This document shows, one piece after another, positions 19,737 to 30,694 of a stretch of 64,000 bases of DNA. This DNA is from Mycoplasmopsis edwardii (GTDB lineage: Bacteria > Bacillota_I > Bacilli_A > Mycoplasmatales > Metamycoplasmataceae). Under the pieces are notes generated by a model that saw only the letters and a list, made by a program, of their open reading frames with translations, was not told where the DNA came from and made no database searches. The translations under genes and the position numbers were made by a program. Positions within the stretch are counted from its first letter, which is position 1. Each line of letters begins with the position of its first letter. The stretch covers positions 558,001 to 622,000 of the forward strand of contig NZ_LS991951.1 in NCBI RefSeq assembly GCF_900476105.1, in the 5' to 3' direction.

Positions 19737-20696
19737 TTATTTAACGGTCACTTTTTGCCTAATTAAATAGTCAATTCCTTTTGAAGAAATCCTTCTTCCT
19801 CTTGAAGTTTTTTCAATTAAACCATAGTAAATAAGTATTGGTTCAATTTCCAAAAGTATAGTCTCTTTCGAAAAACTCACAAGCCCTGTAATCGTTAATA
19901 ATGAAGCATACTTTTCATAAAAACTCTCTTTAAGAATATATAGATATTCAATGTGATCTTTAGTTAATCCAAATTCATATAAATCCATATACTTAAAAGT
20001 TTTTTTAATGATTTGCGGACTAATAATTCCGTGATTTAAACTAATAGCAAAGTCATTAACTCTTTGCAATAAATGGTTTGCTATTCTAGGAGTTTTTCTA
20101 GAATAACTAACAATTTGCCTTATACATGAATCATCTAATACAATTTTTAACCTTTTAGCTGTATTTGTTAGTATTTTTGCGATTTCATCTTCATTATAAC
20201 CAATCAATCTAGCAATATATCCAAAACGATCTTTTAGTGGTTGTGCAATTTCATTTAACTTTGTTGTTGCACCAATTAAAGTAAACTCTTTAATTTTCAT
20301 TCTCATAGCTCTAGAATTACCTTCTACACCTATAATTAAGTCAAAAACAAAATCTTCCATTGCTCCATAAAGGAATTCTATAACTCCTTTATTAATACTA
20401 TGAATCTCGTCAATAAAAACAATATCGCCTTGATTGATAACTGATAAAACATTAATTAAATCACTCTTCTTTTCAATATTTGCACCTTGAATAAAATGTA
20501 CTTTTTTGCCTAATTCATTTCCTATTAATGTTACTAAAGTTGTTTTTCCCATTCCAGGTGATCCATAAAATAATAAATGTGATAATGTTTTATTTTGTTG
20601 TGATGAACTTTGCATCATTGCTTTTAAGGTTTTGATTAAATTTTTTTGCCCTATAAAATCATTAAAATTAGAGGGTCTAAGTTCTGAATGTTGCAT
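19737..20696 (-). CDS. ruvB: Holliday junction branch migration ATPase RuvB
   Basis: 319 residues from ATG 20696. The opening is LRPSNFNDFIGQKNLIKTL. Walker A is GSPGMGKTTL (family GPPGLGKTTL), Walker B is IVFIDEIHS, sensor 1 is LIGATTK, and the C-terminal winged helix ends RISSKGIDYLIRQK (family RTPRGR block seen as TSRGRRIS). It drives branch migration with RuvA. A TTG 15 nt upstream is also in frame, but ATG gives the usual RuvB N terminus. It overlaps ruvA by 20 nt. Confidence 0.95.
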   Translation of the reverse strand: MQHSELRPSNFNDFIGQKNLIKTLKAMMQSSSQQNKTLSHLLFYGSPGMGKTTLVTLIGNELGKKVHFIQGANIEKKSDLINVLSVINQGDIVFIDEIHSINKGVIEFLYGAMEDFVFDLIIGVEGNSRAMRMKIKEFTLIGATTKLNEIAQPLKDRFGYIARLIGYNEDEIAKILTNTAKRLKIVLDDSCIRQIVSYSRKTPRIANHLLQRVNDFAISLNHGIISPQIIKKTFKYMDLYEFGLTKDHIEYLYILKESFYEKYASLLTITGLVSFSKETILLEIEPILIYYGLIEKTSRGRRISSKGIDYLIRQKVTVK

Positions 20697-21270
20697 CTTT
20701 ATTGTTTGCAATTAATGTAATACTTTCTTCAATCATTTTATCTAGGTCTTTTTGCTCTTTAATATTTTTAATAGCAAATTCAATTTGATTCTTTTTGAAG
20801 CCTAAAGTATCTAATGTAGATGAAAGCTCATTAATATTTTGAATTTCTTTAGTATCTTTTTTAATGCTTGGATCAAGTAATTTGCTTCACTTATTCTTAA
20901 GTTCAACGCAAATAAATTTTGCTGTTTTTTCTGAGACAAAATTTATTTTAGATAATTCTTGTCAATTATCATTTACGATTAAGTTTGCCACAAATTCTCA
21001 TCCTTTTTCTAAAATATTCATCGCAACTTTTGGTCCAATTTTTTCAACTGTAATTAAGTCAGTGAATAATAATCTTTCCTTAAAGTCTTTGAATCCATAA
21101 ATATTTCTATAAAACTCTGTGATATATTCATAAAGGTAAATTTTACATTTTGACCCGACTTCAAACCTATCAATATTGGCAACATTAACAATATATCCAT
21201 CACCCTTATTTTCAAATATTAAGTTTGTTTTATTTTTATAAACTATTTCTCCAATTTTATATAAAATCAT
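20677..21270 (-). CDS. ruvA: Holliday junction DNA helicase subunit RuvA
   Basis: 197 residues. The N-terminal OB domain (MILYKIGEIVYKNKTNLIFE) is followed by the first helix-hairpin-helix (TVEKIGPKVAMNIL, about residues 75-88) and a C-terminal RuvB-binding three-helix domain (STLDTLGFKKNQIEFAI). The second HhH is poorly matched. RuvA binds the four-way junction and loads RuvB. One TGA(Trp) interrupts the frame at 20998. First gene of ruvAB. Confidence 0.92.
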
Positions 21271-21328
21271 TTTTTTCTTCCTCCAATAAGTAAATAAGAG
21301 TTACTGAAGAATGAACAAAAAAAGGAAT

Positions 21329-21357
21329 AAAAAAACAAAATGATAACTCATTTTGTT
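21329..21357 (-). terminator. rpmF terminator
   Basis: Minus-strand stem ACAAAATGA / TCATTTTGT with loop GTTA followed by seven T. It separates rpmF from ruvA. Confidence 0.85.
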
Positions 21358-21368
21358 ATTATTAATGA

Positions 21369-21575
21369 TTAAGCATTTTTAATACGGTCGTTTAAAGCAA
21401 CGAAGTTTTTAACTTTTGCGCCTTTATAAAAACCACATCACATACATGTAACGTGTTGTTCAATCATTTTTGAACAATTTGAACATTTAACTAAATTAGG
21501 TGTTTCTAAAGCGCTGTGAGTTTGTCTTTTATGTTTACGTTGTTTAGATGTTTTACGTTTTGGAACAATAGCCAT
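21369..21575 (-). CDS. rpmF: 50S ribosomal protein L32
   Basis: 68 residues. MAIVPKRKTSKQRKHKRQTH is the L32 N terminus. The two zinc pairs are CSNC and CMWC; the Trp in the second is a TGA codon. The leader is about 50 nt, with TATAAT near 21636-21641 on the minus strand and a Shine-Dalgarno AGGAGGT before ATG. Confidence 0.97.
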
Positions 21576-21720
21576 GGTACCTCCTTGTGGTCTTATAAAT
21601 CTAAAAGTTATTCTAACTATTTAATAGCATAAACAATTATAATACAAAAAGTGTTTTTGATAAATGTTTTTTTTATAACTTTTTAAAAAGTTTTTTTGTA
21701 TTTATTTTGTGCTCTTATTT

Positions 21721-21726
21721 TATAAT
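21721..21726 (+). promoter_or_regulatory. tmcAL -10 box (leaderless)
   Basis: TATAAT ends 7 nt before the ATG at 21734. No Shine-Dalgarno is present, so a leaderless transcript is expected. Confidence 0.6.
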
Positions 21727-21733
21727 ATTTTTA

Positions 21734-22651
21734 ATGAAAAATAAAGAAAAAAAAGTAAGAGTTGGTGTTGTTGTTGAGTATAACCCATTTCATAATGGGC
21801 ACATTCACCAGCTTAACCTAATAAAACAAAAGTTTCCAAACTCAAAAATAATTGTCGCTATGAGTCATAAGTTTTCTCAAAGAGGAGAATTCATTTGTGC
21901 TTCATGATGAAAAAGAAAAATGGTAGCTAGAAAATATGGTGTAAATAAGTTTGTAAAGCTTAAACACAATATCTCAGCACAAGCAGCTCATATTTTCGCA
22001 AATGAAGCAGTTAAATTATTAAATAAAGAAAAAATTGATTACCTAGTTTTTGGATCAGAAACTGGAGATATAAGCATATTTTTAAAAATTGCTTATATAC
22101 TTAAGCAAAGAAAAACTGAGTATGATCAACTTGTTAAAAAGTACCTTAAAACAGGTGGTAATAGTTTTCCTAGAGCATCTAATTTAGCTTTGAATGAACT
22201 CACAAATGAAGATATTAGTACTCCAAATGATATTTTAGGTATTGAATATGTTAAAAGTATAGTAAACAACAATTTTAATATCAGGCCTATATGTTTTCAA
22301 AGAACTGTTGGATTTCATTCAAATGAAACTGTCAATAACTTTGCTTCGGCAACTAAAATTCGTCAAATGATAAAAAATGGTGAAGACATTTCAAGTTATT
22401 CGCCAATGAAAATTTCCAAATTAAAAGATATTTCTTCCACATACAAAAAGTTTCAAAGGTTTGTTAAAAAAACACCAGCTGAAAAACTTAAGAAATACAA
22501 AATGATGGATGAAGGCATGGAGAATCTATTTAAAAAACAAATAGATAAACCTACATATGAAGAATTCATTGAGGCTTGCATTAGTAAAAGATACACTCGT
22601 AATAGAATTAAAAGAGCATATTTATCATTATTATTAAAAGAAAGAAAGTAG
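21734..22651 (+). CDS. tmcAL: tRNA(Met) cytidine acetate ligase TmcAL
   Basis: 305 residues, shorter than the roughly 400 of Firmicute relatives, as is common in mollicutes. The nucleotidyltransferase motif [18 protein letters not shown] (about residues 10-27) with HxGH is diagnostic. SQRGEF and FGSETGDI are further family blocks, and SATKIRQMI matches the ISxT-like S-A-T segment. It makes ac4C34 in elongator tRNA-Met from acetate and ATP. Start 21734 is preferred over an upstream GTG because TATAAT lies between them. Confidence 0.88.
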
Positions 22652-22670
22652 TAATTACCTTCTTTCTTTT
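22636..22670. terminator. Bidirectional hairpin across the convergent tmcAL / unknown-gene stops
   Basis: AAAAGAAAGAA pairs with TTCTTTCTTTT across a 13-nt loop that contains both stop codons. It is built from coding sequence of both genes and could terminate either transcript. Confidence 0.55.
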
Positions 22671-23881
22671 AATTCATAACTAAATGGTGAAAGTTTAGTT
22701 TCATCTAAGATAACTTCGTTTGAAATATTGATTTGTTCAACATATTCGAATGAGTCCAATTTAATAGTTTTAACTAAAATATTTTTAAAGTATTTGTAAA
22801 ACTTATATTTTATTATTATGCTTTTTGCAAAAGGAAGTTTGAGTGTATTTCTTTTCTTGTTTAGCACAGAAATCAGCTCTTCATTAAGCATTTTTAGATA
22901 ATCAAATTCATATAATGAGTCAACATTTTGCTCACATTTTAAAATAGTTAAAAAGTTAAAGGCAAATAAATCATTATTTAAAATAATTTCATTGATTAAA
23001 GTTTTAATTTGTTCTAGCTTAAAAATATGTTCATCACTTCTTAATATAAAGTAGTCTGCGAAATCATAGTACTTAATATAACCATCTTGTTTCATTGTAT
23101 CTAAAACATTATTAATAAATGTATTATTGAAGTGAACTTTAATTATTCTTGAAGTAATTGCTTCAAATTTAGGTAGCTTAATTGTTTGTTTATATGAATC
23201 AAAATATGAATAAAGTTCAATTCTTGTTTCTTGTTTAAGAATTTTAAACACATTATCAATAAAGTTAACTTTTGAATTTAAGTCATGTCTATTGATTGTT
23301 TTGATGTATGAATCAATGTTATAGAAAACAAATCCATTAACATTGTATTTTGTAGAAAAGAATCAATGTAAGGTTTTTAAGTCTTTATAAAGTTCTGATT
23401 CTTTTTCGTTTTCATTTTCATTAATCTCAATATTTTGAGTGTAAATGAAATTATTTAATTCAAAGTTAAATGTAGTTGAAGTTGTGTGTCCTTGTTCACT
23501 TAGTTGAATCTTTTTATTAATGTCAAACGAAATTGATTTCACATTTTTGAAATCAACTAATTGAAAAATACTAGCTAACTCAAATTCTTTTACTTTTGTT
23601 GTAAATTTTTTAAGTGATGATCTTCTTTTTTCAATTTTATTAAAGTGTTCATCAGTTGAATTAATAGTAAATGAAAATGTATTTGGTAAAACTACTTTGA
23701 ATCTTATGTATTTATCATTTAAATACTTAAAATAAGTATACATTGTGTGAAGATAATTATTGAACTCACTATCTGAATAAAGTTCAACTACTTTTTCATC
23801 AATGAAAAATATTAATTCTTCACTTCTATGCCCTTGAAACTTATGAGAAGTTTTTGATAAGAAACATTTCAAAAATTTCAT
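22655..23881 (-). CDS. Unrecognised 408-residue protein after holA
   Basis: I do not recognise this protein. It has no signal peptide, no transmembrane helix and no known catalytic motif. It is rich in Phe, Tyr, Asn and Lys (for example FSFTINSTDEHFNKIEKRRSS and YFILRSDEHIFKLEQIKTL), and the N-terminal half looks beta-rich. One TGA(Trp) near 23363 must be read through. Start ATG 23881 has a good Shine-Dalgarno (GGGAGGAGAAATC) and lies 41 nt inside the end of holA, so it is translationally linked to the comE-holA operon. Whether its role is in DNA uptake or replication is unknown. Confidence 0.8.
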
Positions 23882-24776
23882 TGATTTCTCCTCCCTTTGT
23901 TTTAAATTCAACATCCATATCAGCTAACTCTAAAATCATTTTCTTAAGTTTAGCAAATCCAAAACTTCTTAAAACTGAATTAATCTTTTTGATTTTTCAT
24001 TCAGGCATTTTCATTTTTTTACTTATTTCTAATGTGTTCAATCCGATTTTGTTTAAGTGGTGAACATTGAGGCAATCACTAAATAATGAATTCATTTGAC
24101 CAAGTAATAATGGCAATTCATCACCTTCCTCAATTCTTTCAAGGTATTTAGAATAAATAGCTCTAAGATTATTTGATTCTAATGAACTTAAAAATGCAAA
24201 TACTTGATTTTTAGCGTATTTAGAAACTGTTGATTCGATAATATCGAAGGTAACTTCTTTATAATTTGAAATCAATAGCTCAAATTCATTCATAATAATT
24301 TCTAAATTATCAGGCATTTTTTCTAAGAAAACATTAATATTTGTGAACGAGAACTTAACACCTCTTTTTTGTGCAATTGAAGATAGTTGTTCAATTAAAT
24401 CTTTTCTTTCGACTTTATTACATTGAACTAAGCCAGCATTATCTTTTAGATACTTCACTAAATCATTTTCTGCAAGTTTTGCTGAATTTACAACAAAGAT
24501 AATTTCATCTTCAATTCCATTGGCAAATAATCTTAAAAGTTCGTGCACAAATTTAGTTTGTTCTTTAGTAAATTTAGAAGTAGTTAAAAAACTAAAATCA
24601 TTAACTATAATAAGTTTCTTAGTGTCTATTAAACTTTTGTTTGCGACTAATGAAATAAGATCATAAATAGTGATGTTTTCATCTAAAACAATAATATCTT
24701 CTTCATTAAATTTTGCCCTTTCCTGAGCAATATTTTTATTTACAAAAAACTTCTCTACACCATATATTAATTTCAT
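23841..24776 (-). CDS. holA: DNA polymerase III delta subunit
   Basis: 311 residues. It starts MKLIYGVEKFFVNKNI, the HolA opening (LIYGxExFLI), with a AAA+-like N-terminal domain lacking Walker residues, as in other delta subunits, and a C-terminal domain with SSLESNNLRAIYSKYL and PLLLGQMNSLFSDCL. It opens the sliding clamp in the clamp loader. Its place after comEC is the order known from Bacillus. It overlaps the next gene by 41 nt. Confidence 0.85.
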
Positions 24777-24784
24777 GTTATTTA

Positions 24785-26059
24785 TTATATTTTATTTTGA
24801 TTTTTCTTAAAGAAATGGGCAAAAAATATTAATGAACTTGTGATGCCTGTTGTACTCTGGATGAAATAATTATTTTGAATTATTATGCTAAAAGATGTAA
24901 ACAAACTCAATATTAATTGATATAAATTAATAATTGCTTTAACTACAGCTGGAATAATTAATAAAAATGTTAATCCCAAATAGAAAAACTCAATTATAGG
25001 GCTTAAAACCATTGATATAATTCAACTTGAAACATAAATTTTGTCTTGCCATATTAATTGCAGCGAGACTGAAATTATCCATAAATTAAAATATTGCATT
25101 AGATAATAAATTCATTTTTTATCACTCTTTCAAAGCTTTAAATAAAAACTTAAGAGAAAACTTAATCAGAACCCTGAACTTAAAATTTTTAAATTTAGTG
25201 TAAATATAATTGTTAAATAAAATGTAATTAAAAAGTCGTTCGATATATTAAGTTTCTTTTTAACTAATTTGTTAATTATTAAGCTAATAAATGCTCTATT
25301 GACAGATATTGATTTGTAGCAAATTAACCAATAAATTATTACTAATAAATATGCAATTCAAGTAAATTTCTTTCTAAATACAAATACTAAAAAGGCAAAC
25401 AAGATATTAAAATGCATACCACTAATAATTAAAAAATGAATAATGCCTAGATCTTTTGAAGTTTCAATAATTCCATAATTATAATTAACTCCAAATCCAT
25501 ATAAAATACTAATTACTGATTGTTTATAAACCCTATCAAATGATCATAAAAACTTAAAGTAGTAATAGCGAAAATCATATGAATTAAGTATTTTATAATC
25601 ATATACTTTAACTATATGATTTTCATGAATTTCATGTTGGATTCACATCTTTGTTAATAAGTGATTATTCTCTAACTTAAAAACATTATTAGGTAAATAA
25701 TATGAATTATTATTAATATCAATTAAAGTTGTTTTATATTCATCATTTGAGTAGATTCAAAAGACATTATGAAAGCTATGACTTAAGATATTTTGTATTC
25801 GAAACTTAAGTAAAATGACTCCTAAAACTAAAACTAAACATAAAGCTTGCTTTATAAAGTCAGTTTTAAATATAACTAAACTTAAGATAACTAAAACAGT
25901 AGGAAGAACTAAAAACAAGATTTGATTATTAAAATAAAAAACAGTTAAAAATGAACATATTAAAAATCAAAATAATTCATTTAATCTAATATCAAAATAT
26001 TTTTCAGTTTTTCAATTGTTTTTTCACCAATCCCGGAAATATCTTGAATATTTGCTCAT
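24785..26059 (-). CDS. comEC: ComEC/Rec2-type DNA uptake channel, short form
   Basis: 424 residues, starting at ATG 26059 inside the end of comEA. It is a polytopic membrane protein. The competence core motif reads IIHFLIISGMHFNILFAFL (family LLAVSGLHVGLL), and VNRAFISLIINKL matches the S..RA..M segment. The C-terminal metallo-beta-lactamase domain of long ComEC proteins is absent. Many TGA(Trp) codons fragment the frame. The order comEA-comEC-holA matches the Firmicute competence locus, so a role in single-stranded DNA import is likely, whether from the environment or for nucleotide supply. Confidence 0.87.
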
Positions 26060-26478
26060 GTTGTTCTAATGTTTTCCCTTCTATGTTTTAATAAATTATT
26101 AAGGATATATTTCGAAATATTTAAGTGTGATAATTGTTTAATATTTTCAAATTCAATTCACTTAAGTTTAAACATTTTATAAGGTACAAATATCTCTTTG
26201 TTTTCTTGCGGATAAGTGTTCAATTTAAACCCTGATAAATCTGAACTATCTTTAACTTTGACGATGAAAAATAATTCTCTATATGTGAGCTTTTTTAGTG
26301 ATTTATGAATCCCTGTATGTAAAACAGCGCCAGAAACTCTATATGAGTGAATTTCTTTTTCTTTTTTGGTTTCTATTCGTTTGTTTGTTGTCTTAAATTT
26401 GTCAATTAAAAGAATTGAGCCTATTACACCTGAAACAAAGACTAAAAATAAAACTATTTGCACAAATCTTCTTTTCAC
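25981..26478 (-). CDS. comEA: ComEA-like DNA receptor, HhH protein
   Basis: 165 residues. One N-terminal transmembrane helix (IVLFLVFVSGVIGSILLI), then a SLBB-like stretch (HSYRVSGAVLHTGIHKSLKK ... NKEIFVPYKM), and a C-terminal helix-hairpin-helix DISGIGEKTIEKL ending at residue 165. This is the ComEA architecture: a membrane-tethered double-strand DNA binder. The start is GTG at 26478; ATG at 26480 is in another frame. It overlaps comEC by 79 nt in a different frame, so these are two genes and not a fusion. Confidence 0.8.
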
Positions 26479-26519
26479 ATTTTTAAGATAATTTTTATGA
26501 CAAAATAAACTAAAAAAGG

Positions 26520-26546
26520 AAAAAATAAAGCGCCATAAAGGCGCTT
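26520..26546 (-). terminator. Terminator after the yihY-like gene
   Basis: Minus-strand stem AAGCGCC / GGCGCTT with loop TTTAT, then TATTTTTTCC. It is unusually GC-rich for this genome. Confidence 0.85.
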
Positions 26547-26547
26547 A

Positions 26548-27669
26548 TTAGACTCATGCATAAACTTTTTTAGGTATGGTTCTTGAACTAACATAATTTT
26601 TATAATATGCATTGTTAAAGATGATACCTAAAAACATAAAGTAAATATATCAGTTAATAAAGAAACCAACTGAGAAAAAGAATCCTACAGCTGAACCAAA
26701 TTTATCATATGAAATAAGTTTATATAAATATGTATAAATAACAACTAAGATAAATGTTGGAATGCTTGAGATTAATGATCCTCTAAATGAGTCTTTAAAT
26801 TTGATTTTAAATGATGGTGTAATTTTGAATAAAACTAAGAATAATACAAAGATAAACATGAATACAAATAATAAGTAAACTAAGTCTGAAAGTCATTTTA
26901 CTGATTCTTTGTATTTTAATCATATACTTGTTTGTAAAAAGATATTAAGTGTACTAAATAATCACAATAGTAATGAAACTGTTATAACTATTCCTAATCC
27001 TTTTACTTTGTTACCTCAATATGATCCTGTTTTATTATGCGAGAAAATGTAATTGTAAGCTGAAATCAATTTACCATATCCCCCACTTGAAATATATAGT
27101 GAAGGAAGTGCAATAAATGAACCTGGAATTAATGCATATATTTTAAAAAATGAATTAATTGGTTGCTTATTTTCAGCAGCAAAGTATAAATTACCACCTG
27201 GAATAAATTTATCAAAAATGATAGTGTTAAAAAGTGTTTGGAAAATGTTGCTTGAAATATTTGGAACTTTTTCTTTTGCATAAGGCATTACATAATCTGT
27301 AAACTTTGGAATTGAATCGTTAATTGTAATGTTTAAAAAGCTTACAATGTAAATAACCGGTACAAATGAAATTAAGATGTAAAAAATTGTTGAAAGTCAA
27401 ATAAAGTTAAATTCTTTTGAATCATAACTTCTATACACTTGATGTACAACTTTGTTTCTTTTAATTTTATCTGCAGGTGTAATTGCAAATATTAAAATTG
27501 AAGCAAAGAATGAAATGATTGACTTCATTAAATTTTCATAAATTTTAGTTATGAAAATAAACTTTTCAGGATAGATAATATTTGAATAATATTCTCTTAA
27601 GTATCCTTTTTTATTTTTTAATCTAACAAGTTTTTTGTAATTTCTTTTTCTAGTTTTTAAACTTATCAT
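26548..27669 (-). CDS. YihY/BrkB-family membrane protein
   Basis: 373 residues with six hydrophobic segments. Family blocks seen: SIISFFASILIFAITPADK at the first helix, LIPGSFIALPSLYISSGGYGKLISAYNYIF in the middle and SSIPTFILVVIYTYLYKLISYDKFGSAVGFFF near the end, where YDK.YG..GG is conserved. Function is unclear; the old label RNase BN is not supported for this family. The C-terminal Trp before the stop is TGA. The start overlaps gatB by 20 nt. Confidence 0.8.
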
Positions 27670-29074
27670 TTAAAACCTTAATTAAAATATCATTTGATAA
27701 AATTGGGTTTACTTGTCCGCCAGTTTCTTTCATTAATGAACCAAGAATGAACTTCATAACTTTTTCTTGTCTTTCAGGGTATTCAGCTACTAAGGCTTCG
27801 TTGTTTTTGATAATTGTTAAAACGTGTTCTTCAATTAATTTTGGATCTGAAATTTGTTTTAAGTTGTGTTCTTCTAGTAATGAATGAATATCTCCTTTAA
27901 ATCCAATTAATAAAGGAATTAGTTTCTTTAGTGACTTACCTGAAATAATACCTTTATCAAGTAATTCAAGAGATTCTTGAATATATTTTGCATCAATATT
28001 TAATTCATAAGCTTTTTTAGATTGTAAGTTAGCTAATGAAACAACTTCAGCAAAGAATACCTTTGATAATTTATCTTTATCTTCATAATTAATTGAATCA
28101 AAATATTTTGAAAGATAAATATCATCAATCAAGCTTTGTACATAGATATTTTGAATATTTGCATCAATATATCTTTGCTCTTTTTCTAAAGGTAATTCTG
28201 CAACTTCAACTGAATCAATAAAACTTTTTGATAACTTAATAAACGGAATATTTGCTTCTGGGAAGTATTTATAATCAACAGTTCCTGTTTTTACCCTCAT
28301 TGTAATGTTTTCGTTTTTTTGGTCATCAAATCTTTTTGTTTCTTGTAAGATTGCTTCACCTTTTAATATTTTCTTAGTTTGGATTTTAATCTCATTATCA
28401 ATTGCTTTTTCAATGTTTGAAAGTGAGTTTAAGTTTTTGATTTCAACTTTTGTACCAAACCCATTGTAACCATATGGTCTTAATGAAATGTTGATATCAG
28501 CTCTTAAGCTACCTTGTTCTAATTTACCTTCTGAGATCTCTAAAGCTAAAACTGTTTTCTTGATCATATCAACATATGCAGATGCTTCTTTAGCAGATCT
28601 AATAACTGGATCAGTAACTATTTCTATTAATGGGATTCCTGCTCTATTGTAGTCTAACTTTGTAAATTCAGAATCATGATGTTGTCTTGCAGTATCTTCT
28701 TCTAAATGAATTCTTTCAATCGAAATTTCTTTTAAACCATTTGATGTTTTGATTTGCACTTTTCCATTTTTACCAATTGGTCTATAAAATTGAGTAATTT
28801 GGTAACCTTTAGGTAAATCTGGATAGAAGTAATTTTTTCTATCGAAGTGTAATTCATCATCAATTTCCATTTTTAATGCTTTAGCAAGCGCAATACCAAA
28901 TTTAACAGCTTGTTTATTGACTAATGGTAAAGTTCCTGGATATGCTAAATCAATTTGGTTTGCTTTTGTATTAGGTTCTGCTGAATAATCAATTTCTGCA
29001 GATGAAAACATTTTGGTTTTTGTTTTTAATTCAACGTGAATTTCAATACCAATAATAACTTCAAAATTATTCAT
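27650..29074 (-). CDS. gatB: Aspartyl/glutamyl-tRNA amidotransferase subunit B
   Basis: 474 residues, full length and without internal TGA. NFEVIIGIEIHVELKTKTKMFS and the DYNRAGIPLIEIVTDP block are diagnostic, with a C-terminal tRNA-binding YqeY-like tail domain (KETGGQVNPILSNDIL). With GatA and GatC it converts Glu-tRNA(Gln) to Gln-tRNA(Gln). It overlaps gatA by 8 nt. Confidence 0.97.
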   Translation of the reverse strand: MNNFEVIIGIEIHVELKTKTKMFSSAEIDYSAEPNTKANQIDLAYPGTLPLVNKQAVKFGIALAKALKMEIDDELHFDRKNYFYPDLPKGYQITQFYRPIGKNGKVQIKTSNGLKEISIERIHLEEDTARQHHDSEFTKLDYNRAGIPLIEIVTDPVIRSAKEASAYVDMIKKTVLALEISEGKLEQGSLRADINISLRPYGYNGFGTKVEIKNLNSLSNIEKAIDNEIKIQTKKILKGEAILQETKRFDDQKNENITMRVKTGTVDYKYFPEANIPFIKLSKSFIDSVEVAELPLEKEQRYIDANIQNIYVQSLIDDIYLSKYFDSINYEDKDKLSKVFFAEVVSLANLQSKKAYELNIDAKYIQESLELLDKGIISGKSLKKLIPLLIGFKGDIHSLLEEHNLKQISDPKLIEEHVLTIIKNNEALVAEYPERQEKVMKFILGSLMKETGGQVNPILSNDILIKVLNDKFKN

Positions 29075-30383
29075 TAATGTCTCCTATAAGTTCTTCAATG
29101 TATTCACTAAAACCTAATAATTCTTTATCTTCATAAAGTCTTGCGTCAATTGCAATACTAAATGGCATATTATCTTTTTTGCCCATCGGGATAGTAATTG
29201 ATGGATTACCAACTAAGTTTGAACCTGTTAAAACAAAATCAATAACACCGTTATCTTTATTTTCAGTAAATAATGGTGCAATTCCATGACTTGCTGGATA
29301 AATAGCCACATCATAACCTTCCATTATTTTATTAAAGTAGTTTTTAATTAATCTTCTTCCTTTTTGAGCTTTAATTAAAAGTTCTTTTTGATTTTCTTCA
29401 TATAAGAAGTAACTTCCTAAAGCGAGTCTCTCTTGAACCATCTTCCCAAATTTCTCTGATCTAGTGTTTTTGATAATTTCTTGTCATGAATCACCTTCAC
29501 TCCTTGATCCAAAAGCAACACCGTTTAAATTTGAAAGGTTTGAACTTGCTTCTGAGAATGAAATAATTCTATAAATAGGTTGAATTAATCTTAAAACCTT
29601 CAAATCAGGTTTAATTAAGTCAACTCGAATGCCGTCTGCTTGCATTTTTTTAATAATTGATTCATATTTAGTTTGTGAATATGAATCAACTTGGTCTGAA
29701 AAGTCAAAAGCAACTACCTTGCGCGGTTTTGCTTTTTGCACATCTTTAATATCAACTTCAACTGAAGTCATATCAAATTGATCTTTACCAAATAAAACTT
29801 GTGAAGCAATAATAATATCATTAACATTATGCGCAAAGTAAGCAACTGTGTCTAATGAAGATGCATAAGCATATAATCCATATCTACTAATTGCTCCGTA
29901 TGATGGTTTAAAACCTACAACACCAACAAATGAAGCTGGTAGCCTAACACTATCTCCTGTATCACTTCCAATAGCAATAGAAATGTTTTTGTTTAATGTG
30001 GCAGCTGAGCCAGAAGATGAACCTCCTGCATATCTTTCTGGATCAATTGGGTTTTTAACTATTCCATATGCGCTATGTGTTCCAGTCCCACCTAACGCTA
30101 ATTCATCAAGGTGAACTTTAGCAACAATATCAGCACCTGCATTAATTAATTTCTTTACAACTGTTGCATCATATCCTGGTGTAAATCCTTCTAAGATTCT
30201 ACTTGATCCTTTTGTTTCGAATGATTTAGTTGCATAGTTATCTTTTAATGTAATAACTGCATTACTTAAAACACCTTTGTTTTGATTTTGAAAATCAGTC
30301 AGCATTGCAACTGCATTATTTTTATCACTTTTTAATTCATTGATAGCTAATTCTTTATTTCCTAAATTTTTTAAGTTTCTCAT
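29067..30383 (-). CDS. gatA: Aspartyl/glutamyl-tRNA amidotransferase subunit A
   Basis: 438 residues. The amidase signature GGSSSGSAATLN is present. The catalytic Lys is in VITLKDNYATK and the Ser pair is in SSSGS and GSDTGDSVRLPAS; the usual TGGS is TGDS here with the nucleophile Ser kept. It releases ammonia from glutamine. One TGA(Trp) at 29481-29483 joins the two halves. The start overlaps gatC by one base. Confidence 0.96.
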
Positions 30384-30685
30384 TATTTAACCACCTTACT
30401 TAAAATAACAAAGTTTTGATCTTTTTTAGGTGCATTTTTTAAAATTACAGCTTTATCAATCATGTCGTATGAACTTACTTCATCGTCTCTTAAAAAGTCT
30501 TCTTTGTATCTTTCGTCAATATGAGTCATTGGTGCTAAGTTTTCTAAATCAACTTCGTTAAAGTATTCTAAACTTTGTTGTAATTTATTTCAGTTTTCTA
30601 AAATATTATCTAATACTTGATCTGTTGGAGTCATCATTAATGAACTAACAATATCTTTTAATTTTTGTTTATCTACTACTTTCAT
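30383..30685 (-). CDS. gatC: Aspartyl/glutamyl-tRNA amidotransferase subunit C
   Basis: 100 residues. It is recognised from position and the GatC-like end of the fold: NKLQQSLEYFNEVDLENLAPMTH, then a linker with LRDDEV and KNAPKKDQNFVILSKVVK, where LR.DEV and NAP...D.F..P.V are the GatC signature. It stabilises GatA. One TGA(Trp). TAATG junction with gatA. Confidence 0.9.
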
Positions 30686-30694
30686 ATGAATCTC

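Noticed and set aside
25981..26059. A comEA-comEC fusion
   Set aside because: The two reading frames differ; comEA ends with a TAA at 25981 and comEC has its own ATG at 26059. They are overlapping genes.
29442..29483. Apparent split of gatA into two genes
   Set aside because: The break is a TGA codon read as Trp in this genetic code, and both halves share one frame. The same holds for atpA, secA, secDF, oppA, oppF and others.
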